Origin: Hymenobacter perfusus
GTDB taxonomy: Bacteria; Bacteroidota; Bacteroidia; Cytophagales; Hymenobacteraceae
Assembly: GCF_003944765.1 (NCBI RefSeq)
Contig: NZ_RWIU01000004.1
Location: 124,001 to 188,000, forward strand
DNA: 64,000 nt
Reading direction: 5' to 3'
Part shown: positions 44,461 to 53,600 of the stretch, piece after piece
Layout: each line of letters starts with the position of its first letter
Numbering within the stretch: the first letter of the stretch is position 1
Made by a program: the position numbers and the translations under genes
Notes under the pieces: model-generated
What the model was told of the DNA's origin: nothing
Seen by the model: the letters and a program-made list of their open reading frames with translations, nothing else
The model's database searches: none

Positions 44461-46743
44461 TCATCGGCTGAGCTCCTGGAAGTAGCGGCGGGCGAGGCCG
44501 GCCGCCGGGCTGGTCGGGCTGACGGGGGCGGGCTGGGCGGGTGGCAGCAGGTTGGTGAGGGCGCGTTCCAGCAGCGAGAAATTCACGGCGGGGGCGGGCT
44601 GCCCGGCCCGCAGGGCGGCGGTGAGGCGGCGCAGGTCGCGCAGGGCGGTGAGGTAGGAGCCGGGCCGCTGCAAGGCCGCCCGGGCCAGTTCCTGGCCGAC
44701 CTGCTCCAGCGCGGCCGTGCTGCCGGCGGCCGGTTTGGTGCCGGTTTGCATCTGGGTAAGTGTCCGGAGGGCGGTGCGGACGGCCGGCTGCCGGGCGGGG
44801 GCGGCTACCTGCTGCTGACGGCGCGGGGCGGCGGCCCCGGTCAGGTCGCCGGTGAGGCGGGTGGTGGCTTCGGGCATAGGCGGGGGCGTGAAGCCGGCTT
44901 TCTTGACGTAGGCGCGGGTTTGCTGCTGCACTTCCTTTAGCAGCCGCAGGGCGCGGTACTCGTAGGGCAGAGCCTCGCGGGGGCGACCGGTGCGCAGGCG
45001 CAGCTCCGATTCCCACATTTCGCTGAGTACGGCCCGCAGTTTGGCCTTCACGGTGGGCTCCAGGAAATCGGCCGTTTCGGAGTCATCGTGGCGGTGCATG
45101 TAGGGTTCCATCAGCTCGGCAGTGCGGGCCTCGTGGGTAGTGGCGGAGGAAGAGGGCAGGTCGTGGCCGTGGTCGTGGCCATCATCGGCGGAATGCTTTT
45201 CGGCGGCGGCGGCCGGCTCGGGTTCGGCGTGGTCCTCGGCCACTACCGAGCCCAGGCCGGGCTCCTCGGCCGGCGCGTCAGCCTCAGATGGTCGGGTAGC
45301 CCCTCCGATGGTTTCGTCGGCTTCCTCGCCCAGAAACTTGCCGTAGCGCATCCGCAGGATTTTCTGGTCGAAGCCAATGCCGTTGCTGCGCTCCAATAGC
45401 GTGGCCGCCGGCAGCCCGCGCTGCTCGGCCAGCAGCTTTTCTGTATCAATGATAATCTGGCGCTGACTGCGGAAGTACGCCGGCGCGGTATTCACCCCGA
45501 ACGATACATCCAGCGCGCTTTCCTGCACGGTGGTGTCTTCCCACTGCACGAGGTAGGTATCGGAGCGGGTGAGGTGCTGCTGATTGTCCCAGGTCTGGAG
45601 GTAGAAGTATACCTCGTCGCCGTAGGTGAGGCCCAGGGCCGGCAGCCGTAGCACGGGCCGCAGGGTGGCCGTGGTGGGCTGGCCGCGCAGCTGGCTGCTC
45701 AGATCGGTTACTACTTCCTTGAACTTCACGGCTTCGCCCTGGCCCTGGGCCACGGTAGCCACCAGCCGCGCCCGGGTCAGGCCGTAGTCATCCCGCAGCT
45801 GAGCGTTGATGACGACCTGGGGCGGCCGGCCGAACTCCACCAGCGTGTAGGCTTTGGGCGAGATGATGCGGATAGTAGGTGCCTGATCGGGCTGCACTTC
45901 AATGGCGTAGTCGTCGGAAACCTGGCCCGCAAACCGCAGCCGGTACAACGCCGAGGCCGTGACGGGCAATTCCAGCACAAACTCGGTGGGCCGGTCCGGT
46001 ACCGGCCGCAGCAGCAGCTTGCGCCCGCCCAGCTCCAGCACCGGCGCGCCCGCCGCGCGGTTCACCGTCACCGTCCAGCGCACCCGGCTGCCCTGAGGGC
46101 AGCGGAACGAGGGGGTGGCCGGGGCGAAGGCCGGCTGCCGGGTGTAGGCCGGCGGCACTACCCGCAGCTGGGTAATCAGAATGCGCGGCGCGGCAGCAGG
46201 CGTACCGGCCGGCTCGTTGAAATGAACTGGTACGGCGGGTTCCGTCAACTGCACCGGCGCGGCAGCCGAAGTGGGCTGCAGCAGCCAGATCAGGCCCGCT
46301 AGCACTAGTAGCGCCAGAGTACCGGCCAGCGGTTTGCGCCAGTTGAGAGGGAGCAGCGGTGCTTCGGCGGCCAACTCAGGCAGGCGCGTGAGCAGGCGTT
46401 GCTGCTGTAGCTGTTCCAGCAGGTTCAGGTCGGCGGTGGGGCGCAGGAGCAGGGCGGTGCTGTCCTCCAGGGTTAGGTGGCGGCGGTTGAGGCGGCGCGC
46501 CACGCTGGGCAGCGGCTCGTGCCAGATGCGCCAGAGCTGCCAGCCGGCCCCAGCCAGTAACAGCCCCAGCAATGCCCACAGCCCCGGCCGCGCGGCCGGC
46601 CAAACGGTGGCCGCCGTCAGCAGCAGGGCCAGGCCACCGGCCAGCAGCAGCACCAGCGCGCCCGTCTGCCGACTGGCCCAGGCCCGGGCCGCCGCCTGCA
46701 CCGGGGCCTGGGGTGATACCGAAGAAGCAACCAGTGGACTCAT
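44461..46743 (-). CDS. DUF4175 family membrane protein
   Basis: 760 residues from the ATG at 46741-46743, which overlaps the stop of the upstream gene (ATGA), so translation is coupled. Two or three membrane helices at the N-terminus (about 20-95 and 145-165) are followed by a large beta-rich region (about 200-420) and a helical C-terminal part, as in DUF4175 proteins. A His/Asp-rich stretch (EKHSADDGHDHGHDLPSS, about residue 520-540) may bind metal. DUF4175 is a standing member of MoxR/DUF58 clusters; its job is unknown. Inner membrane with a periplasmic bulk predicted. Confidence 0.88.
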   Translation of the reverse strand: MSPLVASSVSPQAPVQAAARAWASRQTGALVLLLAGGLALLLTAATVWPAARPGLWALLGLLLAGAGWQLWRIWHEPLPSVARRLNRRHLTLEDSTALLLRPTADLNLLEQLQQQRLLTRLPELAAEAPLLPLNWRKPLAGTLALLVLAGLIWLLQPTSAAAPVQLTEPAVPVHFNEPAGTPAAAPRILITQLRVVPPAYTRQPAFAPATPSFRCPQGSRVRWTVTVNRAAGAPVLELGGRKLLLRPVPDRPTEFVLELPVTASALYRLRFAGQVSDDYAIEVQPDQAPTIRIISPKAYTLVEFGRPPQVVINAQLRDDYGLTRARLVATVAQGQGEAVKFKEVVTDLSSQLRGQPTTATLRPVLRLPALGLTYGDEVYFYLQTWDNQQHLTRSDTYLVQWEDTTVQESALDVSFGVNTAPAYFRSQRQIIIDTEKLLAEQRGLPAATLLERSNGIGFDQKILRMRYGKFLGEEADETIGGATRPSEADAPAEEPGLGSVVAEDHAEPEPAAAAEKHSADDGHDHGHDLPSSSATTHEARTAELMEPYMHRHDDSETADFLEPTVKAKLRAVLSEMWESELRLRTGRPREALPYEYRALRLLKEVQQQTRAYVKKAGFTPPPMPEATTRLTGDLTGAAAPRRQQQVAAPARQPAVRTALRTLTQMQTGTKPAAGSTAALEQVGQELARAALQRPGSYLTALRDLRRLTAALRAGQPAPAVNFSLLERALTNLLPPAQPAPVSPTSPAAGLARRYFQELSR

Positions 46744-48278
46744 GCCTGCGGAGTAGTTAAGGGCGAAATTCCCGGCCGCCGGGCGGCCACCAGCCGTTCC
46801 AGCGCAAACAGCAGCCCGGCTCCCAGCACCAGCCACGCGGCCAGCGGCCGATGCGGCGCGGCGGGTTCAGGCTGGCCGGCTACCGGTGTCGCCACCGGCC
46901 CGCGCAACTGCGCCAGAGCCAGGGTGCGGGAATCGGGAGTTGGTCCCGGCGAAACAGCCGGCAGCAGCAGCGGCAGTAGTAACCCCGGCAGCTCGGGGCT
47001 GTCGGCGAGGCTGCTCCAGGTTGGGTCGAAGCGGGAATGGAAGTAGTAGCGGCCCGGGGCCGGCTGGCTCAACAGCGCCGCGCCGGTGGCCGTGGGCCAG
47101 CGTACAGCGCCGGCCGTGGCCGCGGTGTCCAGCCGTTGGATGGCTACTGGCTGGCCGGAGCTAGCGGGCAAAAATTCGGTGTTGATGCGGGCTGCCTTTG
47201 GGCCGGCTTCCTGCCAAACGTGCGTGCGCCGGGGCAGGCCCGCCGGCAACGGCTCGGTGCGCAGCCAGAACAGCCAGTCGAGCGAATCGGTGGGGGCGGG
47301 TGGGGCGGTGGTTACCGTGAGACGCGGTGCCAGGGGCAAGGCTGGGCCTACCGCTCGCAACGCCGCCGTCAGCACCCGGGCCGAAGCGGCGTGGGCGGCA
47401 TCGTGGCTGAGAAACCAGCGCGGTGCGCGCGTCAGCAGCGGTAGTAGCCGGGACTGACCGTTTTCGGTGAGGCGTAGCTGTTGCGTGGTCAAGTCAAGCC
47501 GCAGCTGCCCGCCCCAGGGGCCGGCTACTACGGCACCGCCAGCGGGCATTCGGCGGCGCACTTTCCGCAGCCGAATGCCTTGTTCGGAGCCCTGAGCCAC
47601 CAATATCACGAGGCTGTCGGGGCGGGGCTGCCAGGCGGCTACGGGCCAGCGGCTGGAATCGGGAGTGGGCAGCGAGAGCCAGTGCACGGCGGCTGGCAGG
47701 GCGGGCCGGGTGCCCGTAAACGAGGCCACGGTAAGCGGGGCGACTACCAGCAGCGGCCGGTTCGGCAGCGAGTCGGCGGCCATTTGTACGGTGGCCCAGA
47801 GGTTGGTGGTCGGGACCGAATCGGCGGCAAACGGAGCGGTGCCCGTGGTGTCGCCTAACCCGAGGCCGGCCCAAGGCAGCGGCGCACTCATGGGCCGGGC
47901 GGCGTGCAGCTGCCGCAGCTCGTAGCCGCGTTGGCGCAAGGAGTCGAGCACCGGCCGGACGGGCTCCAGGGCGGCCACCGTCACGCCGGGAGCCAGCAGC
48001 ACCTGCCCACGCCGGGGCGGTACGGGCAGCTGCTGTAACGGCTCAGCCAATGCAAGCGCAAGCAGCCCGATGATGCCCGCCCGCAGCAGAAACAGCAGCA
48101 GCTGCTGGGGCTTGAGGCTGCGCAGGCGCTGGTTGGCGGCGGCCTCCAACCAGCGCACACTGCCCACCCGCACTACCCGCCCCGGCCGGCGGTTCCAGAG
48201 GTAAATAGCCAGCGGCACCACCAGCCCCAACAGGGCCAGCCAACCGGTGGCAGCATGCGAAAAGAAGAGCGGAAGCAA
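46740..48278 (-). CDS. BatA N-terminal domain membrane protein
   Basis: 512 residues. N-terminus (GWLALLGLVVPLAIYLWNRR then LLLFLLRAGIIGLLALALAE) is the double-transmembrane BatA/aerotolerance-type domain. The middle is an extracytoplasmic domain without a recognisable MIDAS, and a single helix (LAAWLVLGAGLLFALERL) closes the C-terminus. Such proteins sit with MoxR and DUF58 genes. Its stop overlaps the start of the DUF4175 gene by 4 bases. Upstream gene is DUF4468, 126 bases away. Confidence 0.88.
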   Translation of the reverse strand: MLPLFFSHAATGWLALLGLVVPLAIYLWNRRPGRVVRVGSVRWLEAAANQRLRSLKPQQLLLFLLRAGIIGLLALALAEPLQQLPVPPRRGQVLLAPGVTVAALEPVRPVLDSLRQRGYELRQLHAARPMSAPLPWAGLGLGDTTGTAPFAADSVPTTNLWATVQMAADSLPNRPLLVVAPLTVASFTGTRPALPAAVHWLSLPTPDSSRWPVAAWQPRPDSLVILVAQGSEQGIRLRKVRRRMPAGGAVVAGPWGGQLRLDLTTQQLRLTENGQSRLLPLLTRAPRWFLSHDAAHAASARVLTAALRAVGPALPLAPRLTVTTAPPAPTDSLDWLFWLRTEPLPAGLPRRTHVWQEAGPKAARINTEFLPASSGQPVAIQRLDTAATAGAVRWPTATGAALLSQPAPGRYYFHSRFDPTWSSLADSPELPGLLLPLLLPAVSPGPTPDSRTLALAQLRGPVATPVAGQPEPAAPHRPLAAWLVLGAGLLFALERLVAARRPGISPLTTPQA

Positions 48279-48404
48279 AGACGGAGCCTGGTTGGATGAA
48301 CGCGGTGTGCGGCCCCAAGGTGGGGAAGCCTTTCCACAGACACAACTTCCGGCCCCGGCGTTGCGGCAAACGGCTTCCCCGGCAGCGGATTCCTTGCGCC
48401 CCGC

Positions 48405-49091
48405 TTACGGCAGCGGCTGGCTCAGCTCCCGGCCCAGCGCCGCTACCAAGGTGGTCATGGCCTCCTGAATACCCTGGCACTGCTGCACCATGCGCGGTTT
48501 GGGCTCACCCTTGGTCGTATACTGGTCGTAGTCGCGCAAGGCAAATTCCACCGGCTGCCGCCGGTTCTGGGCCGCAGTGGTGCTGATGCGGGAAAATTCA
48601 TCGGCCCGCTGCCACTGTACCAGCCCATCGGCGGTTAGCCCGCCGCCGGCGTCACTGGCGGCAGTGGTAACGGGGTAGTTGGGGTAGCTGATGTCGGTCA
48701 GCTCGTAGTGCAGGCCGTCGGGCTGGGCGCGTAGCCGGAAGCGGAACAGCAGGTTGAAGCGGCGGGCCTCCAGGTTCTTCTGGGCCGGCCCCACGGCCTG
48801 CACCATAGCCTGCCCGATGAGTACGCCCCGGCCGGTATCGGCGAAGCGCACTACCTGATCATACTGCTCAAACTGCCGGGCCAGCCACTCCTGGGCGCGG
48901 CCGTACACCTCTGCCTGGGGCAGTCCGGCGGCCGGCAGCACGCCTCGGTAGGTTATCTGATGGGTCACGGAATCAAGGGGCACTACCGGCAGCGGCCGTT
49001 GGTAGCCGGTCAGCAGCGGGGCCGTTTGGGCGTGGGCGGCGGGCGTAATCAGGCCCAAAGCCAGCAGGCCAGCGAGTAGATAACGGGTCAT
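48405..49091 (-). CDS. DUF4468 domain secreted protein
   Basis: 228 residues from the ATG at 49089-49091. A signal peptide (LLAGLLALGLITPAAHAQ) is followed by a TBP-like domain of the DUF4468 type, common in Bacteroidota: HQITYRGVLPAAGLPQAEVYGRAQEWL, VVRFADTGRGVLIGQAMV, NLLFRFRLRAQPDGLHYEL. DUF4468 has no settled function. Its place inside a MoxR cluster is unusual as far as I know, between DUF58 (70 bases) and BatA-N (126 bases). Confidence 0.82.
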   Translation of the reverse strand: MTRYLLAGLLALGLITPAAHAQTAPLLTGYQRPLPVVPLDSVTHQITYRGVLPAAGLPQAEVYGRAQEWLARQFEQYDQVVRFADTGRGVLIGQAMVQAVGPAQKNLEARRFNLLFRFRLRAQPDGLHYELTDISYPNYPVTTAASDAGGGLTADGLVQWQRADEFSRISTTAAQNRRQPVEFALRDYDQYTTKGEPKPRMVQQCQGIQEAMTTLVAALGRELSQPLP

Positions 49092-49161
49092 AGCGAGCAG
49101 GATAAAGCAGTGTGCGCCGGCTGCTCGCAACTATCGGGCCTGAGGGCCGGAATGTGCCGCC

Positions 49162-50034
49162 TCAGCCCCGGGCGCGGCGGCGCAGGAACTCGCGCAGGGC
49201 CCCGGTGAGCGGCTCGGCGGTGCTGAGCTGGTGGTAGTCGAAGCCGTGGGAGCGGGCGCGCTGGGCCGTGTCGCGGAGCCACTGCTGGAGCTGCTGCTGC
49301 CAGGCGCGGCGCTGCTGGCCGGCATCCAGCTGGAGCTGCTGGCCGGTTTCGAGGTCCTCGAAGGTAATGGCGCCTTTGAAGGTAAACTCCAGCTCGTTGC
49401 GGGCCATCAGGTGCAGCAGCAGCACTTCGCCGGAAGCGGCGCGCAGGCGGGTCAGCAGCCGCTCAATCTCGCCGCTGGCCTCGTACAAATCACTCACGCA
49501 GATGGTCAGGGCGGGTTGCCGCCGGGCCGTAAGCGGGGCCAGAGTGGCCGAATCGGGGAATTGGCCAGCGGCCTCGGTGGTTTCCAGGGCGTGGTAGAGG
49601 CGGCTGAGCTGACGGGCATCGGCGCGAGGCGGCAGGTGGCGCAGGCCGCCGGGGTGCAGCACCGTCAGGGACACCGCGTCGCCCTGCTGGGTGGCCACGT
49701 AGGCCAGGGCCGCGCACAGCAGCCGGCCGTAGTGCAGCTTGCTCAGGCCGTTATCATCCTGGTGGTTCATGCTGGCGGTGGCATCCAGCACGAGGTGGAC
49801 CACCAGGCTGGTATCCACCTCCGACTCGCGCAGGTAGTACCGGTCGGAGCGGGCGGCCAGCCGCCAGTCGAGGCGGCGCAGGTCGTCGCCGGGCTGGTAG
49901 GGGCGGTACTGGCTGAACTCCATGCCCGCCCCCTTGCGCCGACTCAGGTGCGCCCCGTGCAGCAGCCCCTCAGCGGCGCGCCGGGCCGCCAGCGGCAGGT
50001 TCTGCAAGGCGTGAAGGTATTCGGGGGTGAGCAT
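49162..50034 (-). CDS. DUF58 domain protein (vWA-like)
   Basis: 290 residues, start ATG at 50032-50034. The DUF58 signature YQPGDDLRRLDW (about 47-58) and a vWA-like LVLDATASM (about 82-90, Asp and Ser of a MIDAS) are present. DUF58 proteins pair with MoxR ATPases as putative chaperone or metal-insertion partners. Cytoplasmic. Separated from MoxR by 355 bases of repeats, unusual for this normally tight pair. Confidence 0.92.
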   Translation of the reverse strand: MLTPEYLHALQNLPLAARRAAEGLLHGAHLSRRKGAGMEFSQYRPYQPGDDLRRLDWRLAARSDRYYLRESEVDTSLVVHLVLDATASMNHQDDNGLSKLHYGRLLCAALAYVATQQGDAVSLTVLHPGGLRHLPPRADARQLSRLYHALETTEAAGQFPDSATLAPLTARRQPALTICVSDLYEASGEIERLLTRLRAASGEVLLLHLMARNELEFTFKGAITFEDLETGQQLQLDAGQQRRAWQQQLQQWLRDTAQRARSHGFDYHQLSTAEPLTGALREFLRRRARG

Positions 50035-50074
50035 GAGGTAGGGGTTGGGGGTATGCGGGTAAGCGTTTCGTGGC

Positions 50075-50167
50075 GGCAGTAGCGCGAACTTTGTAGTTCG
50101 CGTTTCCGTGCCGATAGCGTGGTTGGAATGGCGCGGGGCCGCGAACTACAAAGTTCGCGCTACTGCC
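50075..50167. repeat. Perfect 28-bp inverted repeat in the DUF58-MoxR gap
   Basis: 50075-50102 and 50140-50167 are perfectly complementary over 28 bases (outer GGCAGTAGCGCGAAC, inner TTTGTAGTTCGCG) with a 37-base spacer. Possible strong transcript hairpin between MoxR and DUF58, or a mobile-repeat footprint. Confidence 0.85.
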
Positions 50168-50182
50168 CAACGGCCCGATCTG

Positions 50183-50372
50183 CGCTTGATGAAGACCTCC
50201 CCGCGAATTGGAAGGTCGCTTTTCGCCTGATGAGGACCTCCCCGCGAGATGGAAGGTCACTTTTCGCTTGAAATGGGGCTTTCCATCTCGCGGGGAGGTC
50301 CTCGTCAGGCGAAAGATGGCGTTACCAACGTCGGTAATGCTTGTCGTCAGGTGAAAGATGCCGTTACCAACG
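50183..50372. repeat. Composite direct/inverted repeat (41-42 base period)
   Basis: Two-and-a-bit tandem units start at 50183, 50224 and 50265 (unit CGCTTGATGAAGACCTCCCC...). The second unit (50221-50253) pairs with 50281-50313 at 32 of 33 bases. The same strand then has direct repeats of GTCAGGCGAAAGATGGCGTT (50304-50330 and 50346-50372, period 42). The total structure fills the MoxR/DUF58 gap. Confidence 0.8.
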
Positions 50373-50389
50373 CCGGGCAGGGGGCCTGA

Positions 50390-51367
50390 CTACAAACGAA
50401 CGGCTTTCAGCAGGGCGGCTACCGCGTCGTCGGGAGTGAGGTTTTCGGCTTCGGCGTTGAAGTTGAGCAACACCCGGTGGCGCAGCACGGCCGGGGCCAG
50501 GGCCTGCACATCCTCCAGGGTGGCGGCGAAGCGGCCGTGCAGCAAGGCCCGGGCCTTGGCGCACAAAATCAAGGCCTGTCCGGCCCGGGGGCCCGCGCCC
50601 CAGCGGCCGTACTCCCGAATAAACGGCACTTCCGACGTAGCCGGCCGCGTAGCCCGCACCAGCCGGTTCACCAGCCCCATCAGCTCCGCGCTGATGCTTA
50701 CCTGCCGCGTGAGCAGCTGCAGCTGCCGCACTTCCTCACCGCCCAGAATGGGCTGCACCTGCTGGCGGCTGGTGCCGGTGGTGCCGCTGAGTACGGCCAG
50801 TTCCTCCTGCTCGGTGGGGTAGCCGATGCGCACGTACAGCAGAAACCGGTCGAGCTGAGCTTCGGGCAGCGGGTAGGTGCCGCTCTGCTCGATGGGGTTC
50901 TGGGTGGCCAGCAGGAAGAACGGCTTGGGCAGCGCGTGCTCCTGGCCGGCGTAGGTTACGTGGCCTTCCTGCATGGCTTCCAGCAGCGCGGCCTGAGTTT
51001 TGGGCGGCGTCCGGTTAATCTCATCGGCCAGTACCAGACTGGCGAAAATGGGGCCGGGGTTGAACTTGAACGAGCGGTGGCCGGTGCCGTGGTCTTCCTC
51101 CAGAATCTCGGTGCCCAGAATATCGGTGGGCATCAGGTCGGGGGTGAACTGGATGCGGCGGAAGGGCAGGTCCATGGCCTGGGCCAGGGTGCGCACCAGC
51201 AGGGTTTTGGCCAGGCCCGGTACGCCTTCCAGCAGGGCGTGGCCCCCGGCCAGCAGGGCCACCAGCACTTCTTCCAGCACCTCGTGCTGGCCCACAATCA
51301 CCTTTCCTATTTCCTGTTTGAGCAGCGGAATTTTGGCCAGTAGGCGGGTTACGTCTTGTTCGGTCAC
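50390..51367 (-). CDS. MoxR family AAA ATPase
   Basis: 325 residues from a GTG at 51365-51367 (the in-frame TTG at 51436 looks unlikely). MoxR ATPases are thought to act as chaperones for DUF58/vWA partners. Motifs: Walker A EGVPGLAKT, pre-sensor FTPDLMPTDILGTEI, Walker B SLVLADEINRTPPKTQ, sensor 1 ATQNPIEQSGTYPLPEAQLDRF. First gene of the minus-strand cluster, followed by the repeat-rich gap and DUF58. Confidence 0.95.
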   Translation of the reverse strand: MTEQDVTRLLAKIPLLKQEIGKVIVGQHEVLEEVLVALLAGGHALLEGVPGLAKTLLVRTLAQAMDLPFRRIQFTPDLMPTDILGTEILEEDHGTGHRSFKFNPGPIFASLVLADEINRTPPKTQAALLEAMQEGHVTYAGQEHALPKPFFLLATQNPIEQSGTYPLPEAQLDRFLLYVRIGYPTEQEELAVLSGTTGTSRQQVQPILGGEEVRQLQLLTRQVSISAELMGLVNRLVRATRPATSEVPFIREYGRWGAGPRAGQALILCAKARALLHGRFAATLEDVQALAPAVLRHRVLLNFNAEAENLTPDDAVAALLKAVRL

Positions 51368-51542
51368 CGGGAGCGGGCGTTGAAAGTCAGGGAAAAGATG
51401 GCGAATACCGCAACAAAGTCCGGTAAAGCCTGCCAAGGCTGCTTATAGGCAGGCTGGGTACATAAATTTTCTTGCGGCGGTAAAGTCTGATTAGCGTGGC
51501 GAGTGGTTTGCGGCCGGTCGGCCTAATCTGCTACTTCGGACC

Positions 51543-52199
51543 ATGATACACAACTCCTCCCGTATTTCCGGCCCCGCCCGCCTGTTAACGGCCCTGCTGC
51601 TCGGTGCCGGCCTCGCCACCTCCGCACAGGCCCAAACCACCCCCGATGCGCCGACTCCTAACAAACCGCCGTACGCCAACGCCCTGCGCCTGGACATTGG
51701 TGGGGCGCTGGCCCGCAACGTGGCTCATAACATCCTGAATTCTTCCCCGGATCTGCTAGTGCCTGTTCTGGTAGGCTACGAGCGGCAACTGGGCCGCCGC
51801 ATCAGCGGCAACGTGGAGGTGCTGGTGAACGGGGGCGAGCCGGACGAGCGGTTATCGGGGGTGGCACTGCAGGGCCGTTATTACCTGTATCAGGGGCGTA
51901 AAACGGGGCTGCTGGGCGTATATGCCGCTCCTACGCTGAGCTTCCGGAGTGCGCGCCAGCAGTTTTACTACAGTTCCACCAGGTATACAAGCAAGCTGGG
52001 CGGGGCTGGCGGATTGCTGGGAGTACAGCTGCCCCTAGGAAACCGGCTGCTGCTGGATGTATCGGGTGGGGTCATGACCTGGAAGCGTCTGGATGAAACT
52101 GAGCTTTCCAGTCTGCCTAGCTACTACCGGTACAAAACCTACTACGAAGAGCAGGGCACCGTATTCGATGGCCGCCTCAGTCTGGGCTACCGGTTTTGA
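51543..52199 (+). CDS. Outer-membrane beta-barrel-like protein, copy 1
   Basis: 218 residues. A signal peptide (LLTALLLGAGLATSAQAQ) precedes an eight-or-so stranded barrel: ALRLDIGGALARNVAHN, LLVPVLVGYERQLG, VALQGRYYLYQG, and the C-terminal FDGRLSLGYRF, ending in aromatic Phe as outer-membrane proteins do. A second copy follows 106 bases downstream. Both sit on the plus strand inside the MoxR cluster, between MoxR and DUF4159. Function unknown. Confidence 0.82.
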   Translation: MIHNSSRISGPARLLTALLLGAGLATSAQAQTTPDAPTPNKPPYANALRLDIGGALARNVAHNILNSSPDLLVPVLVGYERQLGRRISGNVEVLVNGGEPDERLSGVALQGRYYLYQGRKTGLLGVYAAPTLSFRSARQQFYYSSTRYTSKLGGAGGLLGVQLPLGNRLLLDVSGGVMTWKRLDETELSSLPSYYRYKTYYEEQGTVFDGRLSLGYRF

Positions 52200-52305
52200 A
52201 TTGTCAGGGGAAAACACCCTTGCCCTCTTCCAGCAGAAATACCTTTCATACAGCTTGTACACAGTAGTTTATTGAACCATCAGTTTATGCTAAAATCCGA
52301 ATCCT

Positions 52306-52974
52306 ATGCTCACGCCATGCAGAACTAAGCGCCGCAGTCTGCGCAAAAACATGTTTCCGCTGATACTGACCTTCTGGACCGCTACTATCTGCGCCCAGGC
52401 CCAGACCGCTCCCGATACCGCCGCGCCGGCCCGTATCGGCTTCCGCCACGCCCTGCGGCTGGATGTGGGCGGCGTGCTGGCCCGCAATTTGGCCTACAAT
52501 GCCCTGAACAATACGCCGCAGCTCCTGCTGCCCGTGCTGGTGGGTTACGAGCAGCAGCTGGGCCGCCGCACGAGCGGCAGCGTGGAGGTGCTGCTCAACG
52601 GCGGCGAGCCTACCGAACGGGCCTCGGGCTTGGCGGTGCAGGGACGCTACTACCTGTATCAGGGCCGCCAAACGGGCCTGGTGGGTATCTACGCGGCACC
52701 CACACTCAGCTACCGGGCCATAAAACAGGCTACCTATTACAGCCTCGGCACCGAAAAGCGCAAGCTGGGCGGGGCGGGCGTGCTGCTGGGGGCGCAGGTG
52801 CCGCTGGGCGGCCGGGGCCGGCTGCTGCTCGATGTATCAGGCGGCATCATGGCCTGGAAACGGCTCGACCAGGGCCCGCAGAATACCGCGCCGGGGTATT
52901 ATGATAACGAGACGTTCTACGAGCGAAATTCCTCCGTTTTCGATGGCCGTATCAGCCTGGGCTACCGGTTTTAG
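52306..52974 (+). CDS. Outer-membrane beta-barrel-like protein, copy 2
   Basis: 222 residues, tandem paralogue of the previous gene: ALRLDVGGVLARNLAYNALN, LLPVLVGYEQQLGRRTSG, RYYLYQGRQTGLVGIYAAPT, C-terminus FDGRISLGYRF. Signal peptide ends about ICAQAQ. The two share more than half of their residues by eye, and diverge most in the loop around SYRAIKQATYYS. Stop lies 2 bases before the DUF4159 gene (convergent). Confidence 0.82.
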   Translation: MLTPCRTKRRSLRKNMFPLILTFWTATICAQAQTAPDTAAPARIGFRHALRLDVGGVLARNLAYNALNNTPQLLLPVLVGYEQQLGRRTSGSVEVLLNGGEPTERASGLAVQGRYYLYQGRQTGLVGIYAAPTLSYRAIKQATYYSLGTEKRKLGGAGVLLGAQVPLGGRGRLLLDVSGGIMAWKRLDQGPQNTAPGYYDNETFYERNSSVFDGRISLGYRF

Positions 52975-52976
52975 CA

Positions 52977-53600
52977 TCAGGCCGTGAGGGCATACAGGAT
53001 GATGTTCACCCCGAACTTGGTGTTGTCCTCGGCCAGGAAGCGTTTGTTGCGGAAGTCGTAGTCCCACTCGCAGCCGTAGTCTTTGTTGGAGTAGAGCACG
53101 GCCAGCCGACCGTTGATTTCGATGCCCTTCAGGTAGTCATGCACCAGGTCGTCGCCCCAGCCGTTGAGCTCAAAACCGGTGTTGGGCGGGCCATCAGGGA
53201 ACTTGAAGAACTGCGAGTAAATCGGGTGCGACTTGGGCAGCTTCTTCAGCGCCCCGGCCCCGAAGCACACGCGCATCTGCTCCTCAAAGCTGCGCGCGAA
53301 TAGCCCGTCGATATCGTGGTTGCAGTCATCCACGAACACGAAGCCGCCGCCGCGCACGTACTGCTCAAAGTTCTTGCGCTCCGGGGCCGAAAACTGCACC
53401 AGCCGGTGCCCCGAGAGGTAGCAGAACGGGTAGTGAAACAGCTCCACCGAGTCGAGGGCCACCACTTTCTCCTTGGCATTCACGGGCACCTTGGTGTACT
53501 GCACCAGGGAGTGCAGCAGGTTGGCGGGCATCCGCTCATCCACGGCATCCCAGTCGCCGGAGCGGTATTGGAGGCGTACAAAAGTGAACGGAGCGGGCAT
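52977..53600 (-). CDS. DUF4159 domain protein
   Basis: 207 residues, no signal peptide seen at the start (MPAPFTFVRLQYRSGDWDAV). DUF4159 features: FHYPFCYLSGHRLVQFS, YVRGGGFVFVDDCNHDIDG, GVNIILYALT; the family resembles glutamine-amidotransferase-like (BPL/GATase) folds. Usually encoded next to MoxR/DUF58/BatA genes. Here it is cut off from MoxR by two barrel genes on the other strand, so it may have its own promoter. Confidence 0.9.
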   Translation of the reverse strand: MPAPFTFVRLQYRSGDWDAVDERMPANLLHSLVQYTKVPVNAKEKVVALDSVELFHYPFCYLSGHRLVQFSAPERKNFEQYVRGGGFVFVDDCNHDIDGLFARSFEEQMRVCFGAGALKKLPKSHPIYSQFFKFPDGPPNTGFELNGWGDDLVHDYLKGIEINGRLAVLYSNKDYGCEWDYDFRNKRFLAEDNTKFGVNIILYALTA

